Notes: generated by a model not told the origin, from the letters alone. DNA of 64,000 bases from Hymenobacter sp. CRA2 (GCF_002007105.1 NZ_MVBC01000006.1:241639-305638); one strand, 5' to 3'; positions 16,632 to 25,710 are shown, counted from the first letter of the stretch. A program made the numbers and translations.

Positions 16632-19600
16632 CTAGCTAAACAGCGTCAGCAGCTCCGCCCGCGTGAGCGTCTTCACCAGCGCCACGTCGGTGCGAATCAA
16701 CTCGTGAGCCAGCTGCTGCTTGCCTTCCTGCAGCCGCATGATTTTCTCCTCGATGGTGCCAGGGCAGATCAGACGCACGGCCACCACGGGGCGCGTCTGG
16801 CCCAGGCGGTGGCTGCGGTCGATGGCCTGATTTTCCACGGCCGGGTTCCACCACGGGTCTACGAGGTACACGTAGTCGGCGGCGGTCAGGTTCAGGCCCA
16901 CGCCGCCGGCTTTCAGGCTGACGAGGAACACGCGCACCGCGTCATCTTCCTGAAACGCCTGCACGGCCGCCGCCCGGCGGCGCGTCTGGCCGGTGAGGTA
17001 TTCGTGCCGGATGCCGCGTCGCGTCAGCTCGGCCCGAATCAGATCCAGCATGCCCACGAACTGCGAGAAAACGAGGATTTTGTGCTGGCCAGCCCGGCTC
17101 TCGATTTCCGTCAGCAGCGCGTCGAGCTTGGCCGACGGCGCGGCGTAGTCGCCGTCGGGCAGTAGGGCGGGGGCGTCGCAGAGCTGGCGCAGGCGCGTGA
17201 GGCCCTGCAGGATGTGCAGGTGGTCCTTGCTGCCGGCGTCCTCGTGCTGCCCGAGCAGCTTGGCGCGGTACTCCAGGCGGCAGGCCTCGTACACGCGGCG
17301 CTGGGCCTCGCCCATTTCGCAGTACAGCGTCATTTCGGTTTTGGCTGGCAGCTCGCGGGCTACCTGCGCCTTGGTGCGGCGCAGCACGAAGGGGCTGATT
17401 TTCTGCTGAAGCTGGCGGGCCCGCTTGGTATCCTTGAATTTGTCGATGGGCGCCGCGTACTGGTCCTGGAAGTGCTGGCGGCTGCCCAGCAGGCCCGGGC
17501 AGGCAAAGGACAGCTGCCCGTACAAATCGTAGGTGTTGTTTTCGACGGGCGTGCCCGTGAGCACCAAGCGGCGGCTGGCCTGCAACAGCCGCGCCGCCTT
17601 GTAGCGCTGCGAGTCGGGGTTCTTGATGGCCTGCGCCTCGTCCAGAATTACGTAGTCGAAGGCGTACTCCCGCAGCCAGCGAATGTCGTTGACCATGGTG
17701 TTGTAAGTGGTCAGCACGAGGTCGGCGTCGGCAAAGGCCTGGGCATCGGTGCGGCGGGCGGCGCCGTGCAGCACGTGCACGCGCAGCTCGGGCGCAAACC
17801 GGGCGGCTTCGGCCTGCCAGTTGAAGACCAACGAGGTAGGCACCACCACCAGATGGGCGCCACGGCGGCCTTGCGCGCGCAGGTGCAGCAGCAGGGCCAG
17901 CACCTGCACGGTCTTGCCCAGGCCCATGTCGTCGGCCAGGCAGCCGCCGAAGCCGAAGGTGTCGAGGAAGTTCAGCCAGTTCAGGCCCTGCTGCTGGTAC
18001 TCGCGCAGGGTGGCCCGCAGCCCGGCGGGTACCGGCACCGGCGCAATGCCCGTAAAATCGGCTACGGCGGCCTGGTAACGGGCCAGCTGGGCGTGCGTTG
18101 CGGGCGTCAGCGCGGCCGGGTCGTAGAGCTCGGCCAGGGTGGCAAAGCTCACGCTGGGCGTGCGGATAACCTCGCCCACGACCTCGCCGGCGGCGAAGTA
18201 GGCCGCAAACTTCTCCACCCATTCCTCGGGCAGCAGGCCGCGGGTGCCGTCGTCGAGCTGCACGTAGCGGCTGCGGTTGCGCACCGCCTTTTGCAGGTGG
18301 CGCAGCGACACCTGCTGCCCGCCAAACTGCACCCGCAGCTCGGTATCGAACCAGTTGGTTTCACCGCTGACACGTACCGTCACGCGGGCTTTGTAGGGGT
18401 TGAGCGTGTTCTGCTTGAGCTGGTTGAAGCCCAGAATGATAACGCCCTGCTGCCGCCAGTCCTCGAAAGCCTCCAGGAACCACTCCGGCTGCAGAAAATC
18501 GGCTTTCGGCACGTACAGCGCCTCCTGGCTGAGCTGCTCCTGAAAGTCTGGAAAATGCCGCATCAGGGCGGCGGTGAAGCGCGTTTCGGCCGCCGCGTCG
18601 CGCTCCACCACGAAGGGCCGGCCCAACTCGTCGGTGGCGTGCAGCTGCCGCCGCGACAACACCGGCACTTCCTTCGGGCCGTAGCGCATCACCGGCAGCA
18701 GCTCCACGTGGGCGCCCGCGTCGGTGAGGTAGAGCAAGGGCTCGGGTGCCGCATCGAAGCCCAGGGCCACCCGCTCGGTGGGCGTGGCCGGCCGCACGTG
18801 GTCGTAGTGAATGTGCAGGCGGTCTTCGAGCTGGCTAAGTACTTCGCGCTGGAAGTCCGCGAACTTGCGCCGGTGAATCAGCAGGGTGTTGTTGCGCTGC
18901 TGAAAGAAGTCGAGCACGCGCCACACCTGCGGGTCATCGAGCAGGTAGAAGGTGTCGTGCACGGCCACGAAGTAGTCGAAGGCCACCGTGAGCGTTTTCA
19001 GGTCCAGCGGCAGGTCGTCGAGGCGCAGCTGGCCCGTCACCTCGTAGTACTCGCCCTGCTCCGCCACGCGCAGGTGCAAATCCAGCGGCGCGCGGCGCAG
19101 GCGCACGGGCGTTAGGCTCGGGGCCGTCAGCTTTTCCGATACGGCCGCGCTGTGGGTGTACACCGGCAGGCCCAGCGGGTTGTGCACCACGGCGCGCAGG
19201 GCCTCGAGCACGGCGGGGGAACGGGCGTCGTCGTAGTTCTGCTGTAGGCGCGCAATACCGGTGAAAAATTTCACCTCGGCCGGCTGCTCCAGCTGCCAGA
19301 TGCCGTCGAGCGGGCTGAGCACCGTGACGGGGTTTTTGAGCTTGCCGGTGGTCGTGGTGGCCGCCTCGGCCAGCTGCAGCGTCAGGTGGCCGTAGTAGCG
19401 GTGCCGCGCCAGCACCAGGAGTTGCTGCTGCGCGGGTGGGGGAGGAGGGGTGCGCCGCGCGCCGGCCAGCAGTTGCGTTACCAGTTCCTGGTTGGCCGTG
19501 CTGGTGACGGGGTAGAGGTCGGGGCGGCGGGGCACCACGCTGAGCGTGCCCGGGCGCTGGTAATCCAGCCGGAAATGCTCGTCGGGGTCGGCCGCGTCTT

Positions 19601-20012
19601 CCAGCCCGTAGTCGCGGGCGGCCGTGCGCAGGAAGGCGTGCCGGGCTGGCGCGTCGAAAAACAGGCGCAGCTCCTTGCGCTGCACGATGCTGAGCAGCAC
19701 CAAGGCCTCGTGCTCGCACAAGCTGGTATTGGGCTGCAGGCAGGCGCAGGCCAGCAGCAGGCCCTGCGGCAGCTGCTGCACCGCCACGGCCGGAAACGCC
19801 AATACCCCGGCCGCGCCCGGCGCCGCGCTGAAAATGCCCTGATCTACCGCCAGCTCCTCCGGCTGCACGCCGGCCAGCGTGCGGGCATCGGCCAACAACG
19901 GCACGGCGCAGTGCGCCCGCACATCCGCGCTGGTGAGCGTGGGCACGCGCAGGCCGCGCAGCAGGTACTGATGCGAAGCGGGAGCGGGCAGGTTGTCATC
20001 CGAAACAGGCAC
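16632..20012 (-). CDS. SNF2 family DEAD/DEAH-box helicase (Swi2/Snf2 ATPase)
   Basis: About 1,126 residues from GTG at 20012. A TTG at 20054 is in frame but overlaps the promoter -7 box, so it is unlikely to be translated. The N-terminal 600 residues carry no known domain. The SNF2 motor follows: DDMGLGKTVQVLALL (Walker A, near 694), ILDEAQAIKN (motif II, near 790), LTGTPVENNTYDLYGQLSF (motif III), then the second lobe with ILVFSQFVGMLDLIR (near 980), VSLKAGGVGLNLTAADYVYLVDPWWNP and QAIDRSHRLGQTRPV (motif VI). Such bacterial HepA/RapA-like ATPases remodel nucleic acid-protein complexes. No SWIM zinc finger and no restriction or defence partner is seen. Target unknown. Confidence 0.9.
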   Translation of the reverse strand: MPVSDDNLPAPASHQYLLRGLRVPTLTSADVRAHCAVPLLADARTLAGVQPEELAVDQGIFSAAPGAAGVLAFPAVAVQQLPQGLLLACACLQPNTSLCEHEALVLLSIVQRKELRLFFDAPARHAFLRTAARDYGLEDAADPDEHFRLDYQRPGTLSVVPRRPDLYPVTSTANQELVTQLLAGARRTPPPPPAQQQLLVLARHRYYGHLTLQLAEAATTTTGKLKNPVTVLSPLDGIWQLEQPAEVKFFTGIARLQQNYDDARSPAVLEALRAVVHNPLGLPVYTHSAAVSEKLTAPSLTPVRLRRAPLDLHLRVAEQGEYYEVTGQLRLDDLPLDLKTLTVAFDYFVAVHDTFYLLDDPQVWRVLDFFQQRNNTLLIHRRKFADFQREVLSQLEDRLHIHYDHVRPATPTERVALGFDAAPEPLLYLTDAGAHVELLPVMRYGPKEVPVLSRRQLHATDELGRPFVVERDAAAETRFTAALMRHFPDFQEQLSQEALYVPKADFLQPEWFLEAFEDWRQQGVIILGFNQLKQNTLNPYKARVTVRVSGETNWFDTELRVQFGGQQVSLRHLQKAVRNRSRYVQLDDGTRGLLPEEWVEKFAAYFAAGEVVGEVIRTPSVSFATLAELYDPAALTPATHAQLARYQAAVADFTGIAPVPVPAGLRATLREYQQQGLNWLNFLDTFGFGGCLADDMGLGKTVQVLALLLHLRAQGRRGAHLVVVPTSLVFNWQAEAARFAPELRVHVLHGAARRTDAQAFADADLVLTTYNTMVNDIRWLREYAFDYVILDEAQAIKNPDSQRYKAARLLQASRRLVLTGTPVENNTYDLYGQLSFACPGLLGSRQHFQDQYAAPIDKFKDTKRARQLQQKISPFVLRRTKAQVARELPAKTEMTLYCEMGEAQRRVYEACRLEYRAKLLGQHEDAGSKDHLHILQGLTRLRQLCDAPALLPDGDYAAPSAKLDALLTEIESRAGQHKILVFSQFVGMLDLIRAELTRRGIRHEYLTGQTRRRAAAVQAFQEDDAVRVFLVSLKAGGVGLNLTAADYVYLVDPWWNPAVENQAIDRSHRLGQTRPVVAVRLICPGTIEEKIMRLQEGKQQLAHELIRTDVALVKTLTRAELLTLFS

Positions 20013-20051
20013 GGGCAGGCAGGTAAAAAGCGCGCTGCGGCCGCGCCTCCA

Positions 20052-20059
20052 CAAAGATA
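20052..20059 (-). promoter_or_regulatory. Perfect -7 box TATCTTTG for the SNF2 gene
   Basis: Read leftward this is a full TAnnTTTG match. Transcription would begin about 7-10 bases further left, inside the open frame that starts at 20054, which argues for the GTG at 20012 as the translation start. No TTG is present at -33 because that stretch is almost pure G and C. Confidence 0.5.
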
Positions 20060-20080
20060 ATGGCCCCGCGGCGGGCCCGC

Positions 20081-20128
20081 CCGGCCGCCAGAGGCGGCCG
20101 GAAGCGAAACATTTTCGTGGGCTTCCGG
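20081..20128. promoter_or_regulatory. Two overlapping hairpins in a divergent spacer
   Basis: CCGGCCGCC (20081-20089) pairs with GGCGGCCGG (20093-20101) around AGA. CCGGAAGC (20098-20105) pairs with GCTTCCGG (20121-20128). The hairpins share CCGG, so they exclude each other. They lie between the SNF2 promoter and the nitronate monooxygenase-like gene. Confidence 0.35.
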
Positions 20129-20160
20129 CTAGTCAATAAGGACCACCCAACTGCCGCCGT

Positions 20161-21237
20161 ATGAACTGGCCCACCGAGCTGATGCGCCGCTTCGGCATTG
20201 CATATCCCATCGTGCAGGCGCCCATGCTGGGTGTCACCAGCCCGGCTATGGTGGCAGCCGTCAGCAATGCCGGCGGGTTAGGCTCCTTGCCGGTAGGTGG
20301 CCTTTCGCCGGCGCGCGCGCAGGAACCGATTCGTCAGACGAAGGCGCTGACCGAAAGGCCCTTCGCCGTCAACCTATTTGCCCACAACGTACCCACGCCC
20401 GATGTCGCTCAGGCTACGCCCATGCAGGCGCTGCTGGCGCAGATCAGCCAGGACTATGGCTTGACCTACGCCCCGCAAAACGTAACTACGTTGCCTCTGT
20501 ACACCTACCAAGCGCAGATTGAGGTACTCGTCGCGGAGCAGATTCCGGTAATCAGCTTCACCTTCGGCCTGCTCGACGCACCCAGCATCGAGGCGCTGCA
20601 CCGGGCCGGGGCAGTGCTGGTCGGCACGGCCACGAGCGTGCGCGAAGCCGAACTGCTGGCCGCCAGCGGCGTCGACGCCATCTGTGCGCAGGGCATTGAA
20701 GCCGGTGGGCACCGCGGCAGCTTTCTACCCGACGAGCCCCTGCCGCAAGTAGGCCTGCTGGCCCTGCTGCCGCAGATACTCCGTCGTGTGTCGATGCCGG
20801 TGCTGGCGGCCGGGGCCATTCACGACGGCCGCAGCATCCGGGCGGCCCTGGCGCTGGGCGCGGCGGCCGTGCAGGTAGGGTCGGCGTTTCTGGCCAGCGA
20901 CGAAAGCCAGGCCATTGCGACCTACAAAGCCCGCGTGCAGCAGGCCACCGATACCAGCACGGTGCTCACGCGGGCCTTTTCCGGCCGTTGGGCCCGCGGT
21001 TTGCCCAACGACCTCATCGTGCGCGTAGAGCAGTCCGGCCTACCGATTCCGCCCTATCCGTACCAAAACAGCCTGACTACGCTGCTACGCGCTGCGGCCC
21101 GGGCCTCAAACAACGCCGAGCTGACCGCCTTGTGGGCCGGGCAGGCCTGCGCCTCCGCCCGGGCGCAACCCAGTGCTGCCATTCTGCGGCACCTCGTGGA
21201 GGAGACGGAGGCACCAGACCGAAATAAGGTAGCGTAG
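20161..21237 (+). CDS. Nitronate monooxygenase-like FMN oxidoreductase
   Basis: A 358-residue TIM-barrel flavoenzyme. Family features are: YPIVQAPMLGVTSPAMVAAVSNAGGLGSL at the start, FAVNLFAHN, VISFTFGLL, VLVGTATSVREA, AICAQGIEAGGHRGSF (the conserved GxEAGGHRG phosphate-binding segment with the His used for nitronate oxidation) and MPVLAAGAIHDGRSIRAALALGAAAVQVGSAFLA. These FMN enzymes oxidise alkyl nitronates such as propionate-3-nitronate in detoxification. It is cytoplasmic, soluble and stands alone, divergent from the SNF2 gene. Related 2-nitropropane-dioxygenase-like reductases are the alternative. Confidence 0.9.
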   Translation: MNWPTELMRRFGIAYPIVQAPMLGVTSPAMVAAVSNAGGLGSLPVGGLSPARAQEPIRQTKALTERPFAVNLFAHNVPTPDVAQATPMQALLAQISQDYGLTYAPQNVTTLPLYTYQAQIEVLVAEQIPVISFTFGLLDAPSIEALHRAGAVLVGTATSVREAELLAASGVDAICAQGIEAGGHRGSFLPDEPLPQVGLLALLPQILRRVSMPVLAAGAIHDGRSIRAALALGAAAVQVGSAFLASDESQAIATYKARVQQATDTSTVLTRAFSGRWARGLPNDLIVRVEQSGLPIPPYPYQNSLTTLLRAAARASNNAELTALWAGQACASARAQPSAAILRHLVEETEAPDRNKVA

Positions 21238-21378
21238 GCGCAAAGAAGCCGAAACGCGGTTTGGCCAGCGGGTGAAGAGCAGCGGCTTTTGCGCCGAACA
21301 GTTCACTCGGCGCCCGGAAAACCGTACACCGGAGCAGGTGCGCCCTTTCGGCCGCCGTTACATTTTGCCGCCTACCTC

Positions 21379-21696
21379 ATGGAACCCACACCCAAATCCT
21401 CGTCGCAGCCCGACCCCAAGCAGCCGAACCCGGCCGCCAACACCTTGCCCACCAAAGGCACACCCGACAGCCAACGCGACGATGCTGCCCAGGTCACCAA
21501 TCTGCCGCGTCCCGCCAACACTTCCAGTACTGCGAAACCATCCGCTGCCCCGCAATCCGACGCCGAAACGCCGACTCCCGACAGCCAGGCGGCCCGGGAA
21601 ATACTGGCCGACCCTTCCGCGGCCGACATTCAGCCAGATACCCACGGCGACACCGACCCCGGCGCCAGCCACAACAACGACGCTCAGCCGCTGTAG
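21379..21696 (+). CDS. Small intrinsically disordered Pro/Ser/Asp-rich protein
   Basis: A 105-residue protein (ATG 21379, MEPTPKSSSQPDPKQ). It is almost entirely Pro, Ser, Thr, Ala, Asp, Gln and Asn, with no Cys, Trp or Tyr and no hydrophobic core. It contains no signal peptide or known domain. Codon use matches the neighbourhood. Disordered acidic proteins of this kind are frequent in desiccation- and radiation-tolerant Hymenobacter-like genomes, but no function can be assigned. It could be non-coding, though third-position bias is good. Confidence 0.5.
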   Translation: MEPTPKSSSQPDPKQPNPAANTLPTKGTPDSQRDDAAQVTNLPRPANTSSTAKPSAAPQSDAETPTPDSQAAREILADPSAADIQPDTHGDTDPGASHNNDAQPL

Positions 21697-21828
21697 GCCG
21701 CTGGGCGCCGCCGTGTAATAGCCTTGCGGAGCGGGCCTTTTAGGCACAGCTCGGCCATAACATTCGGGTCAGGGTGCAGTATCAAGAGCTTACGCGCTGT
21801 GCGCCCGAACTTTAGCTGTTGCTGTACT

Positions 21829-22485
21829 ATGGCTTACAATCCCCAATCGGAAAACGAATTCCGCGACGAATACGGCCGCGGCCGGTACGAGGCGGATAAC
21901 CGCCGCCACCGGCACACCGGCCCGCGCGCCGATAACCAGACCAACGATTTTCACGACACCGAGTACCGCCAACCAAACTCCCGCGGTGCCGACCAAGGCT
22001 ACCCGGACCGGCGCGACGACCGCCGCTTTGACCAGGAGTTTGGCCGCTCCAGCCGCCCGGGCTCCTACGTCAACGACGGCCGCCGCCAGGGTGCAACGGG
22101 GTACGGCTACGGCGACGTGGGCCGCGAGTACGGCCAGGGCCGCGCCGGCTTCAACGGCGACGAGGACCGCGGCTACGACCAGAACGGCCTGCGCGGCGGC
22201 CTCGGCAACAGCGGCGGCCGCGACGATTTCGCCGACCGCCGCTTCGATCAGGACCGCAACGCCTTTCGCGGCGGCTACGGCGGCGGTGACTACGACCGCG
22301 GCCAGCGCGACGAGCCGCTGCTCGGCCGCATCGGCATGAACAGCCGCGGCCCCCAGGACCCGCGCCGGGACCAAGACCGCCGCTACGACGAGCCGCGGAA
22401 CGACAACCGCCGCCGTGACAACCACGACTACGGCCGCGGTTGGAACGACATGGACGACCGGCACGGCGGGGGCCAAAGGCGGTAA
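21829..22485 (+). CDS. Arg/Asp/Gly/Tyr-rich low-complexity protein
   Basis: A 218-residue protein starting MAYNPQSENEF. Beyond the first residues it is built of Arg, Asp, Gly, Tyr, Asn and Gln with repeated motifs such as DRRFDQ (twice), RGGYGGGDYDRG and DYGRGWND. There is no hydrophobic core, signal peptide or transmembrane segment. The composition resembles RGG/YG-rich RNA-binding or phase-separating domains and also some desiccation-related proteins. A hairpin terminator follows it directly. The function is unknown; the resemblance is compositional only. Confidence 0.6.
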   Translation: MAYNPQSENEFRDEYGRGRYEADNRRHRHTGPRADNQTNDFHDTEYRQPNSRGADQGYPDRRDDRRFDQEFGRSSRPGSYVNDGRRQGATGYGYGDVGREYGQGRAGFNGDEDRGYDQNGLRGGLGNSGGRDDFADRRFDQDRNAFRGGYGGGDYDRGQRDEPLLGRIGMNSRGPQDPRRDQDRRYDEPRNDNRRRDNHDYGRGWNDMDDRHGGGQRR

Positions 22486-22492
22486 ACTTCGA

Positions 22493-22541
22493 CATACAAA
22501 ACGGCCCGGCGGAATCCAACTCCACCGGGGCGTTTTGTATG
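22493..22541. terminator. Bidirectional terminator hairpin
   Basis: CATACAAAACG at the left pairs with CGTTTTGTATG at the right, with inner GCCCGGCGG/CCACCGGGG pairing. The A and T blocks allow termination in both directions, between the rightward low-complexity gene and the leftward gene ending at 22552. Confidence 0.8.
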
Positions 22542-22551
22542 CGCGGCTAGG

Positions 22552-23190
22552 TTACGGCACCTGCAACGAATTCAGAATCTGCTGCGCCACGGGTTGCCAC
22601 TGCTTCTGTAGCCGCTGCACGCAGTTGAAAGTGCACACTAATGCTTGTCCGCCGGCATCTGTGACGAACATTAGGTTGTATACCCGGTCATTGGGCTTGT
22701 CGCTCAGCGGTACGTCCGACATGAATTCCAGATACACCACTTGCCGGCCATTGATAGTCTTGATGCCGTGGCCTAGGTCTTTGAAGCCGGGCTGGCGGCT
22801 CGAAAACGCCTGCACCATTCTCTCGGCTATATTGGCCGTCAGCTGCGCCTGCTTCATGGGGTTGGGGCCTTGCCGGAAAGCCAGATTAACGGCCAGAGCG
22901 TTGTCCGAATAGGCTTCCTGCGGGCCTCCCTGGATTGGGTATTTCAGGCTGATGGCTTCCTTATCGAGGGGGCGGAAGGCGGCGGGCACCAAGATGCGGG
23001 CCCGGCCGCCGGCCACCGGTCGTAGCGTGAGCGTCCCCGGCGTCTGCTGCGCTGTGGCATCGAGGTGTTGCAGCACTTCCGCCTTGCGCAGGGTGTCGGG
23101 GAGGGCGGCCGGGGTGGCTTGGGCCTGGGCAGTGGCGCTCAGCAGGGCGAGCAGGCCCGCCAGCAATCCGGAACGTAAGTAAAACGTCAA
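22552..23190 (-). CDS. Secreted hypothetical protein
   Basis: A 212-residue protein with a typical signal peptide (FYLRSGLLAGLLALLSATAQAQ). The mature part is a single alpha/beta-looking domain with FRPLDKEAISLKYPIQGGPQEAYSD, GHGIKTINGRQVVYLEFMSDVP and VYNLMFVTDAGGQALVCTFNC. The two Cys residues near the C-terminus (CTFNC) may bond in the periplasm. The composition recalls PsbP/DUF1795-like lipidated or secreted proteins, but the match is weak. It is followed (leftward) by a bidirectional terminator. Function unknown. Confidence 0.65.
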   Translation of the reverse strand: MTFYLRSGLLAGLLALLSATAQAQATPAALPDTLRKAEVLQHLDATAQQTPGTLTLRPVAGGRARILVPAAFRPLDKEAISLKYPIQGGPQEAYSDNALAVNLAFRQGPNPMKQAQLTANIAERMVQAFSSRQPGFKDLGHGIKTINGRQVVYLEFMSDVPLSDKPNDRVYNLMFVTDAGGQALVCTFNCVQRLQKQWQPVAQQILNSLQVP

Positions 23191-23224
23191 GGGTATAGCA
23201 GTAAAAAGAGGGGGTAAACGTGAA

Positions 23225-23258
23225 AACGGCCTTGCCGGGTGTACCCGGCAAGGCCGTT
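23225..23258 (-). terminator. Terminator of lpdA
   Basis: AACGGCCTTGCCGGG pairs perfectly with CCCGGCAAGGCCGTT around TGTA. In the leftward transcript it is followed by a T run (TTTTCACG), 26 bases after the lpdA stop. Confidence 0.85.
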
Positions 23259-23283
23259 GAAATTAGCTCAGCCAATAAGATGC

Positions 23284-24678
23284 TTACAGGTGAATCACCT
23301 CGCCGTAAGCAGCAGCGGCAGCTTCCATCACCGCTTCCGACATGGTCGGGTGGGGGTGGATGGCCTTGATGATTTCGTGGCCGGTGGTTTCGAGCTTGCG
23401 CGCCACCACGGCTTCGGCAATCATGTCGGTTACGCCGGCGCCGATCATGTGGGCGCCCAGCCACTCGCCGTACTTCTTGTCGAAGATAACCTTCACGAAG
23501 CCGTCCTTGGCACCGGAAGCCGAAGCTTTGCCCGAGGCCGAGAAGGGGAATTTACCCACCAGGATGTCGTAGCCCTGCTTTTTGGCTTCTTCTTCGGTGA
23601 GGCCCACCGAGGCAATTTCCGGGGTGCAGTAGGTGCAGCCGGGGATGTTGCCGTAGTTGATGGGCTCGGGGTGGTGGCCCGCAATGGCCTCCACGCAGGT
23701 AATGCCCTCGGCCGAAGCCACGTGCGCCAGCGCCGGGCCGGGCACGATGTCGCCGATGGCGTATACGCCGGGCACGTTGGTGCGGTAGTACTCGTCGACC
23801 TTCACGCGGCCTTTCTCCACCACGATGCCCAACTCCTCGATGCCGATGTTCTCCAGGTTCGGCTGAATGCCCACGGCGCTCAGCACGATGTCGGCCTCCA
23901 GTTGCTGCTCGCCCTTGGCGGTTTTGATGCTCACCTTGCAGCCCGCACCAGCGGTATCCACCTTGGTTACCTCAGCCGAGGTCAGGATGTCGATGCCGGC
24001 TTTCTTGAAGCTGCGCTCCAGCTGCTTCGACACTTCCTCGTCTTCCACCGGCACGATGCGCGGTAGGTACTCCACGATGGTCACTTTCGTGCCCATGGTG
24101 GCGTAGAAGTAGGCAAACTCCACGCCGATGGCGCCGGAGCCTACCACCACCATCGACTTGGGCTGCTCAGGCAGCACCATGGCTTCGCGGTAGCCGATGA
24201 TTTTCTGGCCGTCGATGGGCAGGTTGGGCAGCTGCCGGGCGCGGGCGCCGGTAGCCAGGATGATGTGCTTGGCTTCCACCGTTTCCTTGCCGCCGTCGGC
24301 CTTGGTTACTTCAATCGAGCCCGGCTTGGTCACTTTGGCCGTGCCCATGATGGCGTCGATCTTGTTCTTTTTGAACAGGAAGTTGATGCCCTTGCTCATG
24401 CCATCGGCCACGCCACGGCTGCGCTTTACCACGGCCCCGAAGTCGTAGCCCACGTTGTCGGCCGAGAGGCCGTAGTCCTGCGGGTGCTTCAGGTAGTCGA
24501 ATACCTGCGCCGACTTGAGCAGCGCCTTGGTGGGGATGCAGCCCCAGTTGAGGCAGATGCCGCCGAGCGATTCGCGCTCTACCACGCCCACTTTAAAGCC
24601 AAGCTGGGAAGCGCGGATGGCTGCTACGTAGCCGCCGGGGCCCGAGCCAATCACGACTACGTCGTATTGCAATGCCAT
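23284..24678 (-). CDS. lpdA: Dihydrolipoyl dehydrogenase
   Basis: A 464-residue FAD-dependent E3 subunit, full length. It has an FAD-binding VVVIGSGPGGYVAAIRASQLG at the N-terminus; the redox disulfide GGICLNWGCIPTKALL near residue 40 (both Cys present); NAD-binding VVVGSGAIGVEFAYFYATMG; and the C-terminal dimer interface with the active-site base His in AIHPHPTMSEAVMEAA. It reoxidises lipoamide in pyruvate, 2-oxoglutarate and branched-chain dehydrogenase complexes and in glycine cleavage. No E1/E2 genes adjoin, so it is a stand-alone copy, with its own promoter (24740-24771) and terminator. Confidence 0.97.
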   Translation of the reverse strand: MALQYDVVVIGSGPGGYVAAIRASQLGFKVGVVERESLGGICLNWGCIPTKALLKSAQVFDYLKHPQDYGLSADNVGYDFGAVVKRSRGVADGMSKGINFLFKKNKIDAIMGTAKVTKPGSIEVTKADGGKETVEAKHIILATGARARQLPNLPIDGQKIIGYREAMVLPEQPKSMVVVGSGAIGVEFAYFYATMGTKVTIVEYLPRIVPVEDEEVSKQLERSFKKAGIDILTSAEVTKVDTAGAGCKVSIKTAKGEQQLEADIVLSAVGIQPNLENIGIEELGIVVEKGRVKVDEYYRTNVPGVYAIGDIVPGPALAHVASAEGITCVEAIAGHHPEPINYGNIPGCTYCTPEIASVGLTEEEAKKQGYDILVGKFPFSASGKASASGAKDGFVKVIFDKKYGEWLGAHMIGAGVTDMIAEAVVARKLETTGHEIIKAIHPHPTMSEAVMEAAAAAYGEVIHL

Positions 24679-24739
24679 ATTAAACTGTCTGAGGGAAAAA
24701 ATGAGCGAATGGGGGCCGGTGCCGCGGGCGCCGGGCTGG

Positions 24740-24771
24740 CAAAGATAGCCGCCCCGGCCTTACGGCCCCAA
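24740..24771 (-). promoter_or_regulatory. lpdA promoter (TTG-N21-TATCTTTG)
   Basis: Read leftward, TTG (24769-24771) is followed after 21 bases by TATCTTTG (24740-24747), a perfect TAnnTTTG box. This matches the Bacteroidota -33/-7 sigma architecture and predicts a leader of roughly 55 bases before the ATG. Confidence 0.7.
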
Positions 24772-24863
24772 TGGGTGTTACCTAAGTCGGCCGCTGTCGT
24801 ATACAACCCCCGAAACCCGGTTGGGTTTTGCCGCTTTTCCTGACTTTTTCCTCTCGCTTCCTC

Positions 24864-25664
24864 ATGAAACTGTTTATACCCCGCGTCCTCACCGCCACCG
24901 GCGGCCTACTAGCACTACTACTGACGGCCCAGTGCTCGGCCACCCGCGAAAACGAGACACCGAGCATGTCCAGTCGCGCCCGCCTCGACGAAACCACCGC
25001 GGCCGCCGCCGCTGAAACCCGCCCGGCCCCTGTCGCTGCGGCTACCCCCGCCACCGATGCCGCCGTAGCGCCCGCTGACGCTGCCAACCCTGCCGGTACC
25101 GCCACCACTGCTGCGCCGGCGGCTCCCGCAGGCCGGGTGGCTGCGCCTGTACGCCGGACCAACGCCGACTACAAAGCTGACATCAAAGCTGCCGACGTGG
25201 TGCTGAAAACCAAGCCCCGTGACTTCGACGCCTACCTGAGCCGCGGCCGCGCCCAAGCTGCGCTGAAAAACTACCGCGAGGCCATGACCGACTTCAACCT
25301 AGCCCTGCGCCTGAAGCCCACCAACCCCGATGCCTACTACAACCGCGGCCTGACGCGCATCAAGCTCAAGGAATTCAATTCGGCTATCGGCGACTTCGGC
25401 AAGGCCCTGCGCTACCGCCCCGAAGACAAAGAGGCCTTCTTTGGTCGCGGCCTGGCCAAAATGTCGCTCGACAACTTCAAAGGCGCGCTGCCCGACTTCA
25501 ACAAAGCCATCGAACTGGACCCGAGCTACGCCGACGCGTACGAATACCGCGGCATCTGCTATTCTTCGCTGAACAAGCCCGAGGAAGCCCGCCGCGACCT
25601 GGAGCGCGCCGCCCAGCTAAACCCCGACGCCACTCAGAGCCTAAAGCGCTACGCCAAGAAATAA
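24864..25664 (+). CDS. TPR-repeat lipoprotein
   Basis: A 266-residue protein from ATG 24864. The signal peptide ends in a lipobox (LLTAQC, Cys near residue 24), so the mature protein is lipid-anchored. An Ala/Thr/Pro-rich linker (about 35-95) is followed by four tetratricopeptide repeats (AYLSRGRAQAALKNYREAMTDF, AYYNRGLTRIKLKEFNSAIGDF, AFFGRGLAKMSLDNFKGALPDF, AYEYRGICYSSLNKPEEARRDL). TPR domains scaffold protein complexes; the partner is unknown. It diverges from lpdA and is followed by a hairpin terminator. Confidence 0.88.
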   Translation: MKLFIPRVLTATGGLLALLLTAQCSATRENETPSMSSRARLDETTAAAAAETRPAPVAAATPATDAAVAPADAANPAGTATTAAPAAPAGRVAAPVRRTNADYKADIKAADVVLKTKPRDFDAYLSRGRAQAALKNYREAMTDFNLALRLKPTNPDAYYNRGLTRIKLKEFNSAIGDFGKALRYRPEDKEAFFGRGLAKMSLDNFKGALPDFNKAIELDPSYADAYEYRGICYSSLNKPEEARRDLERAAQLNPDATQSLKRYAKK

Positions 25665-25710
25665 GTGGGTTGTCAGTGAAATAACACGCTGACCTCCGAC
25701 ATTCCTCAAG

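Noticed and set aside
17214..19115. A 633-codon rightward open frame opposite the SNF2 gene
   Set aside because: The leftward frame has all SNF2 motifs across the same bases; the rightward one is compositionally biased with no motif.
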